NCBI RefSeq assembly: GCF_021295345.1
Contig: NZ_JAIMJB010000004.1
Span: forward strand, 149,340 to 184,466
Source of the DNA: Motilimonas eburnea
GTDB lineage: Bacteria > Pseudomonadota > Gammaproteobacteria > Enterobacterales > CBDFNC01
DNA: 35,127 bases
Direction: 5' to 3'
A model generated the notes under the pieces. That model was given only the letters and a program-made list of their open reading frames with translations, had not been told where the DNA came from and ran no database searches. Numbering within the stretch: position 1 is the first letter of the stretch; every line of letters starts with the position of its first letter. Of the stretch, positions 8,928 through 17,456 are shown one piece after another. A program made the translations under genes and the position numbers.

Positions 8928-9839
8928 ATGTGGTTTAAGAACCTACAAATTTATCGTTTTACCCGTCCTTTTGAGCACAGTATCGAAGCCTTGGAAAACA
9001 CCTTAGCCGACTTTGAGTTTGCGCCTTGTGGCTCGCAAGACATTTCAAAATTTGGTTGGGTTAAACCCCTTGGCAAATTCGGCCAAACCTTAACCCATGG
9101 CGCCGACGGCAACATCTTGTTGTGTGTGAAAAAAGAAGAAAAAATGCTGCCGGGCCCAGTGATCAAAGACATGGTCGAAGAAAAGGCCCTTGCCCTTGAA
9201 GATGCCCAAGGCCGTCCGCTTAAGAAAAAAGAAAAAGACGCCCTAAAAGAAGACATCATCATGGAGCTATTGCCCCGTGCTTTTAGTCGCACCAGCCAGA
9301 CGTTTGCTTGGATCAGCCCAAAATCCGATTTATTAGTCGTCGATGCTTCCAGCTCGAAAAAAGCCGAAGAGTTAATCTCGCTGCTGCGTAAATGTCTGGG
9401 CAGCTTACCCGTGGTGCCACTTGGCTTAACCACGCCCCCTGAGCTCACCATGACCGACTGGTTAAACGAAGGCAACATTCCAGCGGGCTTTAACATTGAA
9501 GACGAAGCCGAGCTGCGCAGCGCCCTAGAGCACGGCGGCATTATTCGCTGTAAACAGCAAGATTTAACCGCCGAAGAAATTAAGGCTCACTTAGACGCCG
9601 ACAAGCTAGTGACCAAGCTTGCCCTAAACTGGCAAGAAAACGTGTCCTTCATCCTAGGTGAAGACATGGCCATCAAGCGCGTTAAATTTTCTGACGTCCT
9701 GCGCGAAGAAAATGAAGACATCTCAGGCGACGACTTCGCCGCCCGCTTCGACGCCGATTTTGCATTAATGACAGGCGAGCTAGAAAACTTTATCCCCGCG
9801 CTAGTAGAAGCACTGGGTGGTGAAGATAAGAAGGCGTAA
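8928..9839 (+). CDS. rdgC: Recombination-associated protein RdgC
   Basis: DNA-binding protein of 303 residues. In E. coli RdgC forms a ring-shaped dimer on DNA and limits RecA filament activity. The start MWFKNLQIYRF is characteristic, as are GWVKPLG, a lysine-rich segment near 100 (KKKEKDALKEDI) and GLTTPPELTMTDWL. Length equals the family norm. It is divergent from sbcDC, and this rdgC-sbcCD-phoBR neighbourhood also exists in E. coli. A hairpin without a good T run follows at 9855-9878. Confidence 0.97.
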   Translation: MWFKNLQIYRFTRPFEHSIEALENTLADFEFAPCGSQDISKFGWVKPLGKFGQTLTHGADGNILLCVKKEEKMLPGPVIKDMVEEKALALEDAQGRPLKKKEKDALKEDIIMELLPRAFSRTSQTFAWISPKSDLLVVDASSSKKAEELISLLRKCLGSLPVVPLGLTTPPELTMTDWLNEGNIPAGFNIEDEAELRSALEHGGIIRCKQQDLTAEEIKAHLDADKLVTKLALNWQENVSFILGEDMAIKRVKFSDVLREENEDISGDDFAARFDADFALMTGELENFIPALVEALGGEDKKA

Positions 9840-9854
9840 AAGCTGCCTTCAATG

Positions 9855-9878
9855 CCCGCAAGCCTGAGGGTTTGCGGG
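9855..9878 (+). terminator. Possible terminator-like hairpin after rdgC
   Basis: CCCGCAA pairs with TTGCGGG around a short GC-rich loop, 15 bp after the rdgC stop. The following bases are not an immediate T run (CCCTTTTG comes about 10 bases later), so termination would be weak. Confidence 0.4.
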
Positions 9879-9911
9879 ATTAGTCATCCCTTTTGTTTGG
9901 TAGTAATAATC

Positions 9912-10172
9912 ATGGCAGAAAGAATAAACTCAGAAGGAATAATAAAAGTCGGAGATTACTTCGAAAGTTGCTGCTTCCACCCATGTCTATGCATCGAAGT
10001 TGATGAATACGGAAGTAATATTGAGGGCATTTCCTTAATTGATGGCCACATTCAAAATTGCAGTGCCGTCCATTGTGGCATCCGTAAGTTAACTATTGAT
10101 GAAGCCATTGAATGGAAAAAGCGAGGCCCACAAGAGATAGAAGGCCAACAAGTTGAGAATCCGTGGTGGTAA
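9912..10172 (+). CDS. Small conserved-looking protein of unknown function
   Basis: An 86-residue soluble protein with no signal peptide or membrane segment. Visible features are Gly-Asp-Tyr near residue 14, a cysteine/histidine cluster (CCFHPCLC, then NCSAVHCG) and an acidic-aromatic C-terminus ending NPWW. The paired Cys/His groups could bind metal, but that is inference. The frame is open to an ATG at 9852 inside the post-rdgC hairpin; I prefer the ATG at 9912, although neither has a clear Shine-Dalgarno. It is the first of five same-strand small genes. I cannot name a family. Confidence 0.65.
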   Translation: MAERINSEGIIKVGDYFESCCFHPCLCIEVDEYGSNIEGISLIDGHIQNCSAVHCGIRKLTIDEAIEWKKRGPQEIEGQQVENPWW

Positions 10173-10273
10173 AACGACCAGCAAAGACAGAGCTGGCATC
10201 TCTTATTTATCACAGTCAAAGCTTTTGGTAAGTGCATTCTTGCCCCCTAGGATCTTGAAAAAACATAATTACG

Positions 10274-10558
10274 ATGAAAAATTTTAAATTCGTGCTTATA
10301 TCAGAATCAGGCTATAAAAAAGAGCATGACAAGCTGCTACAGAGCGTACTCGACCAGAGATATCAACTTTTTTGTGTGGTTGGTAAGGACTGTGAAGTAT
10401 GGGAAGAGATCATGGATGAACTGTCCATCGGAAATGGATCTAACCCTCACCCCATAACCACGACTAGTCATCCCGACGAGTCTGTCAAAGATGTGCTTGA
10501 GTTTGCACACATGTTCAAAATTGAAAAAGAATCGGGTGTTGAAGTTGTGCGTATTTAG
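10274..10558 (+). CDS. Small hypothetical protein, possible immunity-type
   Basis: A 94-residue soluble protein, not assigned to a named family. It contains LFCVVGKDCEVWEEIMDEL and TTTSHPDESVKDVLEFA. The alternating beta/alpha pattern and acidic character resemble many small immunity proteins, which is only an impression. After the TAG stop the same frame stays open for 25 codons (10559-10633) to a TAA, coding an acidic, aromatic tail. The gene sits between two other unknown small genes, about 100 bp from each. Confidence 0.6.
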   Translation: MKNFKFVLISESGYKKEHDKLLQSVLDQRYQLFCVVGKDCEVWEEIMDELSIGNGSNPHPITTTSHPDESVKDVLEFAHMFKIEKESGVEVVRI

Positions 10559-10663
10559 AAAGAAAAACAGGACAGGCACTTTACCGAAGATTACGAGTAT
10601 GACTATCCGACGTTTTTGGGTGTTTTATCACCATAAAGTGAATCTAAGAAACTGTTATACAAA

Positions 10664-11158
10664 ATGAAGCAACTACTCTTTTCAACACTATTACTTTTAT
10701 CTGGAATAGCCATGTCAGAAACTTTCATCAAGGAAGATTCGTTTCATGTAAAACTGCCAGATGGCTGGTCTTTGATAGATTCGTCACCCGATGCAGGCCT
10801 CTGGGTATATCAAAGTTCATCTGGCGATGAAAGACTCACTATATCAATCAAATATTTCACTAATGAGCCTGAGATTAATCAAATCAAAGAATCAATAGAC
10901 GTATATACAGCCATACGTAAACAATCATCTACCGGAATACATCAAGACATTTCAATATCACCAGATGAATTCAAAGAATACCCAAATGCATTTACCAATA
11001 TTTTCATGGAAAAAGGCCCAATAGATAGATTAGCCGCTAATAAAACCATCGCTACTAAAGTTGGAATAGCAAATTTTTACTATGAGTCTTATCAAGATAC
11101 GAAAGCTTTTATGCAACAAGTAAAAGTAATTTTATCCACGACTGGCTTTGCAAGCTAA
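10664..11158 (+). CDS. Exported hypothetical protein
   Basis: A 164-residue protein with a classical signal peptide (MKQLLFSTLLLLSGIAMS, likely cut before ETF), so periplasmic or secreted. The mature part opens with SFHVKLPDGWSLID, a pattern seen in small one-domain periplasmic proteins of PsbP/DcrB-like fold; that link is weak. No catalytic motif is visible and there is no cysteine in the mature protein. The DNA is clearly more AT-rich than rdgC or sbcCD, which suggests a different origin. There is no strong Shine-Dalgarno (TTATACAAA precedes the ATG). Confidence 0.65.
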   Translation: MKQLLFSTLLLLSGIAMSETFIKEDSFHVKLPDGWSLIDSSPDAGLWVYQSSSGDERLTISIKYFTNEPEINQIKESIDVYTAIRKQSSTGIHQDISISPDEFKEYPNAFTNIFMEKGPIDRLAANKTIATKVGIANFYYESYQDTKAFMQQVKVILSTTGFAS

Positions 11159-11195
11159 ATAACAAGGCCAAGCATTTCGCTATGCGGTTTAATCA

Positions 11196-11570
11196 ATGAA
11201 ACTAACCAGATTAATCAAAGAAAGCAGGCTCTTTTGGCCCCGTGAAATTTCCATTTTAGATAGCAAGTTGCTGGGTGAAGGACGCGGCGTTTTTGCGACC
11301 CTAGATACAACCTATGAGCGGATTGAACTGTGCCAGAGCTGGGTTAATGAATGGCATGAAATCATGTCGTATGCCATCTATTGTGGCTTTCACAAGCAGG
11401 CCATGGAAAAAATGGCGTCAGGTAGCGCATCCGTCGTCCGCTTTGATGACATTGACATTGAATATGTGGCCTTAAAAGTCAACGCGCATTTGTCTCAAGT
11501 CTATCCGAGCTGGCCCCGTTGGATGAAACGTAAATTTGTTTGCGACATAAAGCATAAAAAGCACAAATAA
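11196..11570 (+). CDS. Small hypothetical protein
   Basis: A 124-residue protein, apparently cytoplasmic, with no recognisable family. It is rich in Trp and basic residues at both ends and finishes with a lysine/histidine tail (KHKKHK). The start is uncertain: the ATG at 11196 has no clear Shine-Dalgarno. It lies 37 bp after the exported protein gene and 58 bp before the Imm8-like gene, all on the same strand. Confidence 0.55.
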   Translation: MKLTRLIKESRLFWPREISILDSKLLGEGRGVFATLDTTYERIELCQSWVNEWHEIMSYAIYCGFHKQAMEKMASGSASVVRFDDIDIEYVALKVNAHLSQVYPSWPRWMKRKFVCDIKHKKHK

Positions 11571-11628
11571 CAACTATTGGAGCATTACCTTCTTGGTAAA
11601 GAGCGAATCATTATGCAGGGAGTGACCA

Positions 11629-11976
11629 TTGAAGCCTGAAATTAAGTGTTTCGACTGCACGGATTTTGACCCTATCGAAACCTATCATTTTGATGATCTT
11701 AATGATGTTGATTATTGGATTAACTTCACCATTGGCCCAACAGGCTTTGACGGAGGCGACTACTTCCAAGTAAGAGTCACAACGTTTAGCAACGTAGGGC
11801 TTAAAGAGTCGATACAATATTGTATCTTACTTGAGCACTATTCTTTTTCTCAAGTATTGGCCAGAGTTAATAAAATTCTTAGCCAATGCGAAGGTCAAGA
11901 TTGGCATGAGGTGGCGACTAAAATTTCAGAGTATATGCGTTGGGAGTTCCATGATTATAAGCCATCTAACCAATAA
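11629..11976 (+). CDS. Imm8-like immunity protein (orphan)
   Basis: A 115-residue soluble protein. DYWINFTIGPTG, DYFQVRVTTF and the C-terminal CEGQDWHEVATKISEYMRWEFHDY follow the pattern of immunity protein 8 (Imm8), in which an IGP turn and a final CEG..W..(I/V)...(L/I)..Y..WEF.DY block are typical. Imm8 proteins neutralise toxin domains of contact-dependent or secreted polymorphic toxins. No toxin gene, VgrG, Rhs or CdiA fragment is seen nearby. The start is taken as TTG at 11629, because GGAG lies 6 bases upstream and no in-frame ATG gives the expected N-terminus MKPEIK. A terminator follows 5 bp after the stop. Assignment is by memory of the family, not by search. Confidence 0.75.
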   Translation: MKPEIKCFDCTDFDPIETYHFDDLNDVDYWINFTIGPTGFDGGDYFQVRVTTFSNVGLKESIQYCILLEHYSFSQVLARVNKILSQCEGQDWHEVATKISEYMRWEFHDYKPSNQ

Positions 11977-11980
11977 AAGA

Positions 11981-12009
11981 AGCCTCTGCATTGTCTGCAA
12001 GGCTTTTAT
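11981..12009 (+). terminator. Intrinsic terminator after the small-gene island
   Basis: AGCCT-c-TGCA pairs with TGCA-AGGCT around TTGTC, a 9-bp stem with one bulged base, followed by TTTTAT. It starts 5 bp after the Imm8-like stop and closes the run of small plus-strand genes, facing the convergent esterase gene. Confidence 0.7.
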
Positions 12010-12066
12010 AGCCTGTGCCTTGAAGGGATAATACGCTTTCCCCAAGGCGCCCCAAATTATTAGCCC

Positions 12067-13671
12067 TTATTTTTTCTTCACTGGAAAGTAAATCTTCATC
12101 ACTGAGCTCTCTTGGTTTAGGGCAAACTCAGGGCCGTAGTATTCAAAAAAGTAACCGCCAGTATGCTCATAATCTGAGGTGGGAAACCAGTCTTGCATGA
12201 TGCTGAGCCAATACTCGTGGTAACGCTGTTCCATCACGCCTTTGAATTCAAATACGGCATAGGTGTTGGTTGGAATGTCGCGGGTTACTGTTTGGTCGGA
12301 TAACGAAGCTGGAAAGCGAGCGCCGGCAACTAGTTCACAACCTGTTAAATAGCTTATTTGATTGGTTCGGGTAAAGTTATAAGTATTTAAATCTAAGGTG
12401 TTAACCCCAATACCCGCTTTATTGTTGCAGCTGTTGGGATCGATGCCTGATGCATTTACCCGTGGCCACAGCTCTGCAAGTTGTGGGCTACCCTCATAGC
12501 CCGACGCTTCGATACCGGTGACCGTAAAAGCAGGCAGTTCGACCATACTCGGTTTAAAATCCAATGAGCCCGAGAGCGCAGCCAATGACGCGGGTAACTG
12601 CGCCGGTAAGGTATTGGCAAAATGCTGTGAGAAAAATTGAAACACTTCTTGCTCAATCAGCAAGTTTAATCGATCGGAATGACCGCCGGGGTATTCACTG
12701 TAAAATGCCTTGATGCCCTTTTGCGCTAGCTGATCTGCTAGCTCACTTATATCGGCATTAATGGCCCAATCTTTGTTGCCTGCATCTAGCTTGATGGCCG
12801 ACACCTGTGTTTTGAGCTTATCTAACTGATTGGCGGGTAACTGATCAAGCATCACTGAGATGCTGTTGGCGCGAATTTGTGAGACGGTTTGCTCAGTAAA
12901 AGGCACTTGTGCGTACAAGGGCCCATGAGCACTGGGTGCAAAGGCTAAGGCAGCGGAATAATTGATGATCTCGTTCCAAGTCCATTGATCTTTTGGCATG
13001 GCTAATCCCGCATTAATTAGCTCACGTTGCGAATCGCTGCTCATAAAGCTCAGCCAATTTTCCCCAACCAAGGCTGGACTCATGGCGTACACACCCGAGA
13101 ACAGCTCGGGATAATTAATCGCAAACTTAAGGGCGCCATAACCGCCCATCGAGCCACCGGCAATACCGCGCTGTTGATTGGTGCGATAGTTAGCCTCAAT
13201 ATAAGGGATCACGTCTTTAATGATGTAGTCTTCCCATTTCCCGCCGGTGGCTGAGTTAGTGTACCAGCCGCCCTTGGCGTGCTCGGTGAAGCTATCTGGC
13301 ACCACCACTATCATGTCGTTGATTTGTTGCTGCGCATATAAGGATTGCAATGCTTTGGTTACATTCGGTTCGGCCTCAAGCTGTGAGAACCAGCCATACG
13401 CATTGGCGCCCAGCCCGTGCAATAAATACACCACGGGGTAAGTTTTATTAGGATCTTGGTGATAGGAAGGCGGCAGTGCAATCAGCAGCTCTCGCTCGGC
13501 TTTGAGGGGCAATACATTTTGTTGCAGTGATGGGCTAGTGATGGTGACGCTGACTAAGTCCTGCTGTTTAGCGGCCTTTGCAGCCATTTCTTTTGCGATG
13601 ACTTGCTCAGAGCATCCACTGAATAGGCCCGCGCTGATGGCCAGTGCCATGATTCCAATTATCGTTTTCAT
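12067..13671 (-). CDS. Lipoprotein fusing an esterase domain to a GyrI-like ligand-binding domain
   Basis: Predicted 534-residue envelope lipoprotein: signal peptide MKTIIGIMALAISAGLFSGC with lipobox LFSGC. Residues about 45-350 are an alpha/beta hydrolase of the esterase D / antigen 85 type: PVVYLLHGLG is the oxyanion region, GGSMGGYGA carries nucleophile Ser174, and GGHSD carries the likely catalytic His331. From about 378 to the end lies a GyrI-like/AraC effector-binding domain: LPAFTVTGIEASGYEG, IPTNTYAVFEFKG, DWFPTSDYEHTGGYFFEYYGPEF and a final IYFPVKKK. That domain usually sits in cytoplasmic regulators or stands alone, so joining it to an exported esterase is unusual. The frame is open to a start at 13749; I chose the ATG at 13671 because it begins the signal peptide and has AGGGA upstream. 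It is divergent from the solute-binding protein gene. The substrate is unknown. Confidence 0.85.
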   Translation of the reverse strand: MKTIIGIMALAISAGLFSGCSEQVIAKEMAAKAAKQQDLVSVTITSPSLQQNVLPLKAERELLIALPPSYHQDPNKTYPVVYLLHGLGANAYGWFSQLEAEPNVTKALQSLYAQQQINDMIVVVPDSFTEHAKGGWYTNSATGGKWEDYIIKDVIPYIEANYRTNQQRGIAGGSMGGYGALKFAINYPELFSGVYAMSPALVGENWLSFMSSDSQRELINAGLAMPKDQWTWNEIINYSAALAFAPSAHGPLYAQVPFTEQTVSQIRANSISVMLDQLPANQLDKLKTQVSAIKLDAGNKDWAINADISELADQLAQKGIKAFYSEYPGGHSDRLNLLIEQEVFQFFSQHFANTLPAQLPASLAALSGSLDFKPSMVELPAFTVTGIEASGYEGSPQLAELWPRVNASGIDPNSCNNKAGIGVNTLDLNTYNFTRTNQISYLTGCELVAGARFPASLSDQTVTRDIPTNTYAVFEFKGVMEQRYHEYWLSIMQDWFPTSDYEHTGGYFFEYYGPEFALNQESSVMKIYFPVKKK

Positions 13672-13905
13672 GTGTTCCCTTACTGTTTGCTCAACCAAGT
13701 GATTAACAATCCATGCCGTAGGCTTACCCTTACCATAACCACAAGACATAATATGTCAAACATTAATTTACCTTTATTTGATATCAGTAAAAAAGCTATC
13801 TGTGTCTCAACACCTCTTATTCGCCTGTATGATGGCTTTGTTTAATCAAAGATCCTTGACTAAGCTAATAAAAAATAAAAACTAATTGGCAGAATAGGGA
13901 AAATC

Positions 13906-14868
13906 ATGGCGATGATTCGACACTTACTACTTGGCTTTATCGGCGTAGCACTTTTTAGCTGCTCGCAACCTGAGCCTAAGGTTTTACGCATCGGCTTAAA
14001 TGCTTGGCCTGGTTATGAATATTTGGCCCTTGCCCATGAGTTAGGCTATTACAAAGACGAAGGCCTTGAGGTTAAAATGATCCCATTTCAAACCTTAGCC
14101 GATGGTCGTCGCGCGTTTGAAAAAGGCCAATTTGATGTCATGGCGGGCACCTTGATGGAGTTTTACACCACGCGTGAAGTGGATGGCCTAAACCCCGTTA
14201 TTTTTATGGTGGCTGATTTTTCCAATGGCGGAGACATGCTGTTGGCGCGTAACGAAATAACCCGCGTTGCTGACTTAAAAGGTAAGCGATTAGGCCTTGA
14301 AGCCGGCTCAGTTGACGTGCTAACCGCCGCTAATGCGTTAGCATCTGCGGGGCTAAGCTTTAATGATGTGACCTTAGTGCCTTTGCCCCAACCCAGTAAC
14401 ATTGCGGCGTTACTTGAGGGTGAAATTGATGCAGCACAAACCTACCCGCCTTTTGCGACATCGGCACTCGCTGATCCCAACATTGTGCGTATATTCGATA
14501 CCAGTCAGACCCCGGGCAATATTGTTGATGTGTTATTTACTTCAAGTGAAATAGTACAAACCCGTGGGCAAGATTTGGTTAAAGTGGTGAATGCATTTAA
14601 CCGCGCACTGAACTATCAAAAGACCAATCCGGAAGATGCCTATCGCCGCATGGCTAAACGTGAAGGGTTAACCACCGAGGAATTTATCGACGCGTTAAGT
14701 GGTTTGGTTATTGTTGAACAAGCGCAACAAGCCACTTACTTGCAACAAGGTAAAATGCTGCAACTGCTACAGGCCACTCACTCAGCGCTAACGGAGATAA
14801 ATGTGATTGCAGGGCCTCCATGTGATCAACATTGCTTTACCGATGTCGCCCTTAAGTCTGAGCCTTAG
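13906..14868 (+). CDS. NMT1/THI5-like solute-binding lipoprotein
   Basis: A 320-residue periplasmic binding protein of the NitT/TauT (NMT1/THI5, SsuA) type. Its signal peptide ends in LFSC, so Cys19 is probably lipidated. The body starts VLRIGLNAWPGYEYLALAHELGYYKDEGLEV, then has RRAFEKGQFDVMAGTLMEF, DLKGKRLGLEAGS and LLEGEIDAAQTYPPFA, all standard for the family. No permease or ATPase gene is adjacent. The next gene, 5 bp downstream, is a hybrid histidine kinase, which suggests this protein is the sensory partner of the kinase rather than a transporter subunit. AGGGA lies 6 bases upstream of the ATG. The ligand cannot be read from the sequence. Confidence 0.88.
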   Translation: MAMIRHLLLGFIGVALFSCSQPEPKVLRIGLNAWPGYEYLALAHELGYYKDEGLEVKMIPFQTLADGRRAFEKGQFDVMAGTLMEFYTTREVDGLNPVIFMVADFSNGGDMLLARNEITRVADLKGKRLGLEAGSVDVLTAANALASAGLSFNDVTLVPLPQPSNIAALLEGEIDAAQTYPPFATSALADPNIVRIFDTSQTPGNIVDVLFTSSEIVQTRGQDLVKVVNAFNRALNYQKTNPEDAYRRMAKREGLTTEEFIDALSGLVIVEQAQQATYLQQGKMLQLLQATHSALTEINVIAGPPCDQHCFTDVALKSEP

Positions 14869-14873
14869 CCTAG

Positions 14874-17237
14874 ATGACATTTCGTTCGCTACGTAGCCGC
14901 TTATTAAGACCTTTGATCGGTTTTGCCATTGCTGCCACCTTGTTGGGCGCATTCGGTGTCTATCAATTTGCGAAACAAACCTTAGCCAGTAATCTGGCTA
15001 CGCAAGGCGAACTGATGGCCGGAACCCTTGTGGTGACCGCTGAAACAAGCTCATCATTAAGTGACTTTCAGCGTACTGTGTTAGCCTTGGCCGCGGCCCC
15101 GAGCATTGAACGTATTTGGCTGTTAGATTTAGACAATCAGCCGCTGTTTGCCACCGATATGACCCCCGAGTCAGAGCGTGAAAAGATCCTGTCTAATCTT
15201 GCTAGCCTGATATCAAAAGCCAAAAACATAGGTGTGAGTGTCAGCGGTACCGACCCCGAAAACAGTGATTTTTACCATGTTGTCACCTTAGTGCACATCG
15301 CCGCATTGGAGCAAAACAATCATCTTACCCCGATCCCATCGCTGCAGATCATCACCCTTAAAACCCAGCAAAATACCTCCCAAGCCATTCGCAGTGCCCT
15401 ACTTTTAATCTTGCTATTTAGCAGCATCGGCACCGTCGCCTTTATTGCCATTTATTTTTTGATCAATCGCCTGGTACTTAAACCAAGCCAAAAAATTGTT
15501 GCTGTCATGCAAGCCCAGCAACAACATCAAGCCATCACCACTGATTTTAGACCCATTCATGAGCTTGGCTTAATTGGGGAAACCTTTGACCAACTCAGTC
15601 AAACACTCAGATCGAGAGAACAATCACTGCAACTGGCGCTGCAAGAAGCCAAGCAAGCCAATACGGCCAAGAGCGAGTTTTTAGCCAATATGAGCCACGA
15701 AATTCGTACGCCAATGAATGGTGTCATCGGCATGACCAGCTTATTGCTCGAAACCCCATTAGATCCCCAGCAAAAAAGCTATGCCAACACGGTGAAAAAC
15801 AGCGCTGAATCTTTGCTTGCCATCATCAATGATATTCTTGATTACTCCAAAGTAGAGGCTGGGATGCTGGATTTAGAGCAGCTTGAATTTGATATGGGTG
15901 AGCTGCTGTATGAAACGGCTAAAACCCTCAATATCCGAGCCCAAGATAAGCATTTACAATTGATTTGCCCAGCCAGCCCCGCCCTTAATCACAAGTTTAT
16001 TGGCGATCCTGGCCGGATCAGGCAGATTTTAACTAACCTGATTGGCAATGCCATTAAGTTTACCGAGCAAGGAGAAGTGGCCGTTTATTTTTCCATTATT
16101 CAAACTTCGGCTCAGCACACTGAGCTTAAGATTGAGGTGGTGGATACCGGCATTGGCCTTGCTCCCAACCAACTAGAAGGACTGTTCGATCGCTTTACTC
16201 AAGCCGACCTCTCCACCACACGCCAATATGGCGGCACCGGCTTAGGCCTTGCCATTTGTAAACAACTGGTCACCATGATGGGGGGAGAAATCGGCGTCAC
16301 GAGTGAGCAAGGAAAGGGGTCAACCTTTTGGTTTACTTTATGCCTACGCCCATGTCAACCCAGCTTGCTTAACATGGGCGATATTCGCCAGCTAAACCTG
16401 CTGGTGATTGATGACTCAGCAACCCAATTGGCCCTATTCCAACAGCTGATGGATGATTGGAAAATAGCCTACACCCCCCTCCTTTACTCAGCATCAACAG
16501 AAGATTCGCAGATACTGGATCAAATAAGTCAAACCCAGCCCGCCTTTGATGTCATCATCATCAGCTTGAAGCAACTCACTGCTGATGGGATCAGCTTATA
16601 TCAACGCATAGGGCAAACAGCCAAGCAAGCTAGCGCTAAAACTAAGCTCGTTGTTATCTCAAATCGGCGCTCATTGCAACAGCTCAGCCCACAACCCCCT
16701 CACACGGCCCTCCTTACGCCTGATCCCCTGCCTGACGCTCAGATCGAGCTGCCGATCAATCAATCACTGTTGTTTGACACCTTGAGCGAACTGGCCGCCT
16801 GCACGCCAACGCCATCGACAACAAGGATTGAAGACAACCAACAAGCTCACACTTATCCTCAGTTTAAAGCGAGCGTGTTGGTCGTCGAAGATAACATCAC
16901 CAATCAAATGGTTGCCAAAGGCTTCTTACAGCAATTTGGTATTGACGCCAAGCTAGCGGCTCATGGTCAAGAAGCACTGGAGTTACTGGCTATGATGCCC
17001 TTTGACCTGGTACTTATGGATTGTCAGATGCCCGTGATGGACGGCTATCAGGCCACGAATTTGATTCGTTCACCTGAATCAAATGTATTGGATCATGAGG
17101 TGATTGTGGTTGCCATGACGGCCAACGCCATGGCCGGGGATCGCGAGAAATGCTTAGGGGTAGGAATGAATGACTTTATTTCCAAGCCCATTGATATCGG
17201 CAAATTAGAACAAGCCTTAGTGCGATGGCTAAAATAA
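14874..17237 (+). CDS. Hybrid sensor histidine kinase with a pseudo-receiver and a receiver
   Basis: A 787-residue inner-membrane kinase. TM1 is about 12-32, a periplasmic sensor region about 33-170, TM2 about 173-197, then a HAMP-like linker and coiled coil. HisKA carries His275 in [12 protein letters not shown]. HATPase has [18 protein letters not shown] and [10 protein letters not shown]. The first receiver (about 510-640) keeps the acidic start VIDDS but has Ser564 where the phosphoacceptor Asp should be, and LPINQS where the conserved Lys is expected, so it should not be phosphorylated. The second receiver (about 663-785) is intact, with Asp716 in [11 protein letters not shown] and the ISKPID lysine. 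There is no HPt domain, so a separate phosphotransfer protein and regulator are needed; none is in the window. It is translated right after the solute-binding lipoprotein. Confidence 0.92.
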   Translation: MTFRSLRSRLLRPLIGFAIAATLLGAFGVYQFAKQTLASNLATQGELMAGTLVVTAETSSSLSDFQRTVLALAAAPSIERIWLLDLDNQPLFATDMTPESEREKILSNLASLISKAKNIGVSVSGTDPENSDFYHVVTLVHIAALEQNNHLTPIPSLQIITLKTQQNTSQAIRSALLLILLFSSIGTVAFIAIYFLINRLVLKPSQKIVAVMQAQQQHQAITTDFRPIHELGLIGETFDQLSQTLRSREQSLQLALQEAKQANTAKSEFLANMSHEIRTPMNGVIGMTSLLLETPLDPQQKSYANTVKNSAESLLAIINDILDYSKVEAGMLDLEQLEFDMGELLYETAKTLNIRAQDKHLQLICPASPALNHKFIGDPGRIRQILTNLIGNAIKFTEQGEVAVYFSIIQTSAQHTELKIEVVDTGIGLAPNQLEGLFDRFTQADLSTTRQYGGTGLGLAICKQLVTMMGGEIGVTSEQGKGSTFWFTLCLRPCQPSLLNMGDIRQLNLLVIDDSATQLALFQQLMDDWKIAYTPLLYSASTEDSQILDQISQTQPAFDVIIISLKQLTADGISLYQRIGQTAKQASAKTKLVVISNRRSLQQLSPQPPHTALLTPDPLPDAQIELPINQSLLFDTLSELAACTPTPSTTRIEDNQQAHTYPQFKASVLVVEDNITNQMVAKGFLQQFGIDAKLAAHGQEALELLAMMPFDLVLMDCQMPVMDGYQATNLIRSPESNVLDHEVIVVAMTANAMAGDREKCLGVGMNDFISKPIDIGKLEQALVRWLK

Positions 17238-17371
17238 ATGCCCCAGTTGAATACATAAGTTGAGTGCCTCAGTTTAGTGCCTAAGCACAATACCACCACA
17301 AACAGATCAATACCGAAAAGCACTCGCTCATTGATAAACAACTACATAGCATGAACACTAACGTTACATTC

Positions 17372-17389
17372 TTGTAAAAATTTTGTCAC
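17372..17389 (+). promoter_or_regulatory. Pho box upstream of phoX
   Basis: TTGTAAAAATTTTGTCAC has two TTGTnAn half-sites 11 bp apart, the second (TTGTCAC) differing from the CTGTCAC half-site at one base. It ends 67 bp before the phoX ATG, with AT-rich DNA at the place expected for the -10. PhoB control is inferred from the motif plus the phosphatase function of the gene. Confidence 0.65.
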
Positions 17390-17456
17390 CTTTTACTTTT
17401 AATTTGTTAGCCAATGTCTGATCTAAATCAGTATAACTAAGCAGTTGGAGACAGTG

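Noticed and set aside
8951-9541. A 196-residue minus-strand reading frame opposite rdgC
   Set aside because: It is a frame shadow of rdgC, which is a complete and clearly recognisable gene; the opposite product is serine-rich with no domain.
9840-11628. Integron cassette array with attC sites between the small genes
   Set aside because: Gaps such as TAACAAGGCC...GCGGTTTAATC and CTGTTATACAAA look loosely attC-like, but no GTTRRRY/RYYYAAC core pair could be matched, and no integrase is present.
13906-14868. Substrate-binding subunit of an ABC importer
   Set aside because: The fold is that of an importer subunit, but no permease or ATPase gene is near and the next gene is a kinase, so a sensory role is preferred.
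17238-17371. Terminator after the hybrid kinase
   Set aside because: Only short direct repeats (AGTGCCT twice) and no stable hairpin with a T run were found.
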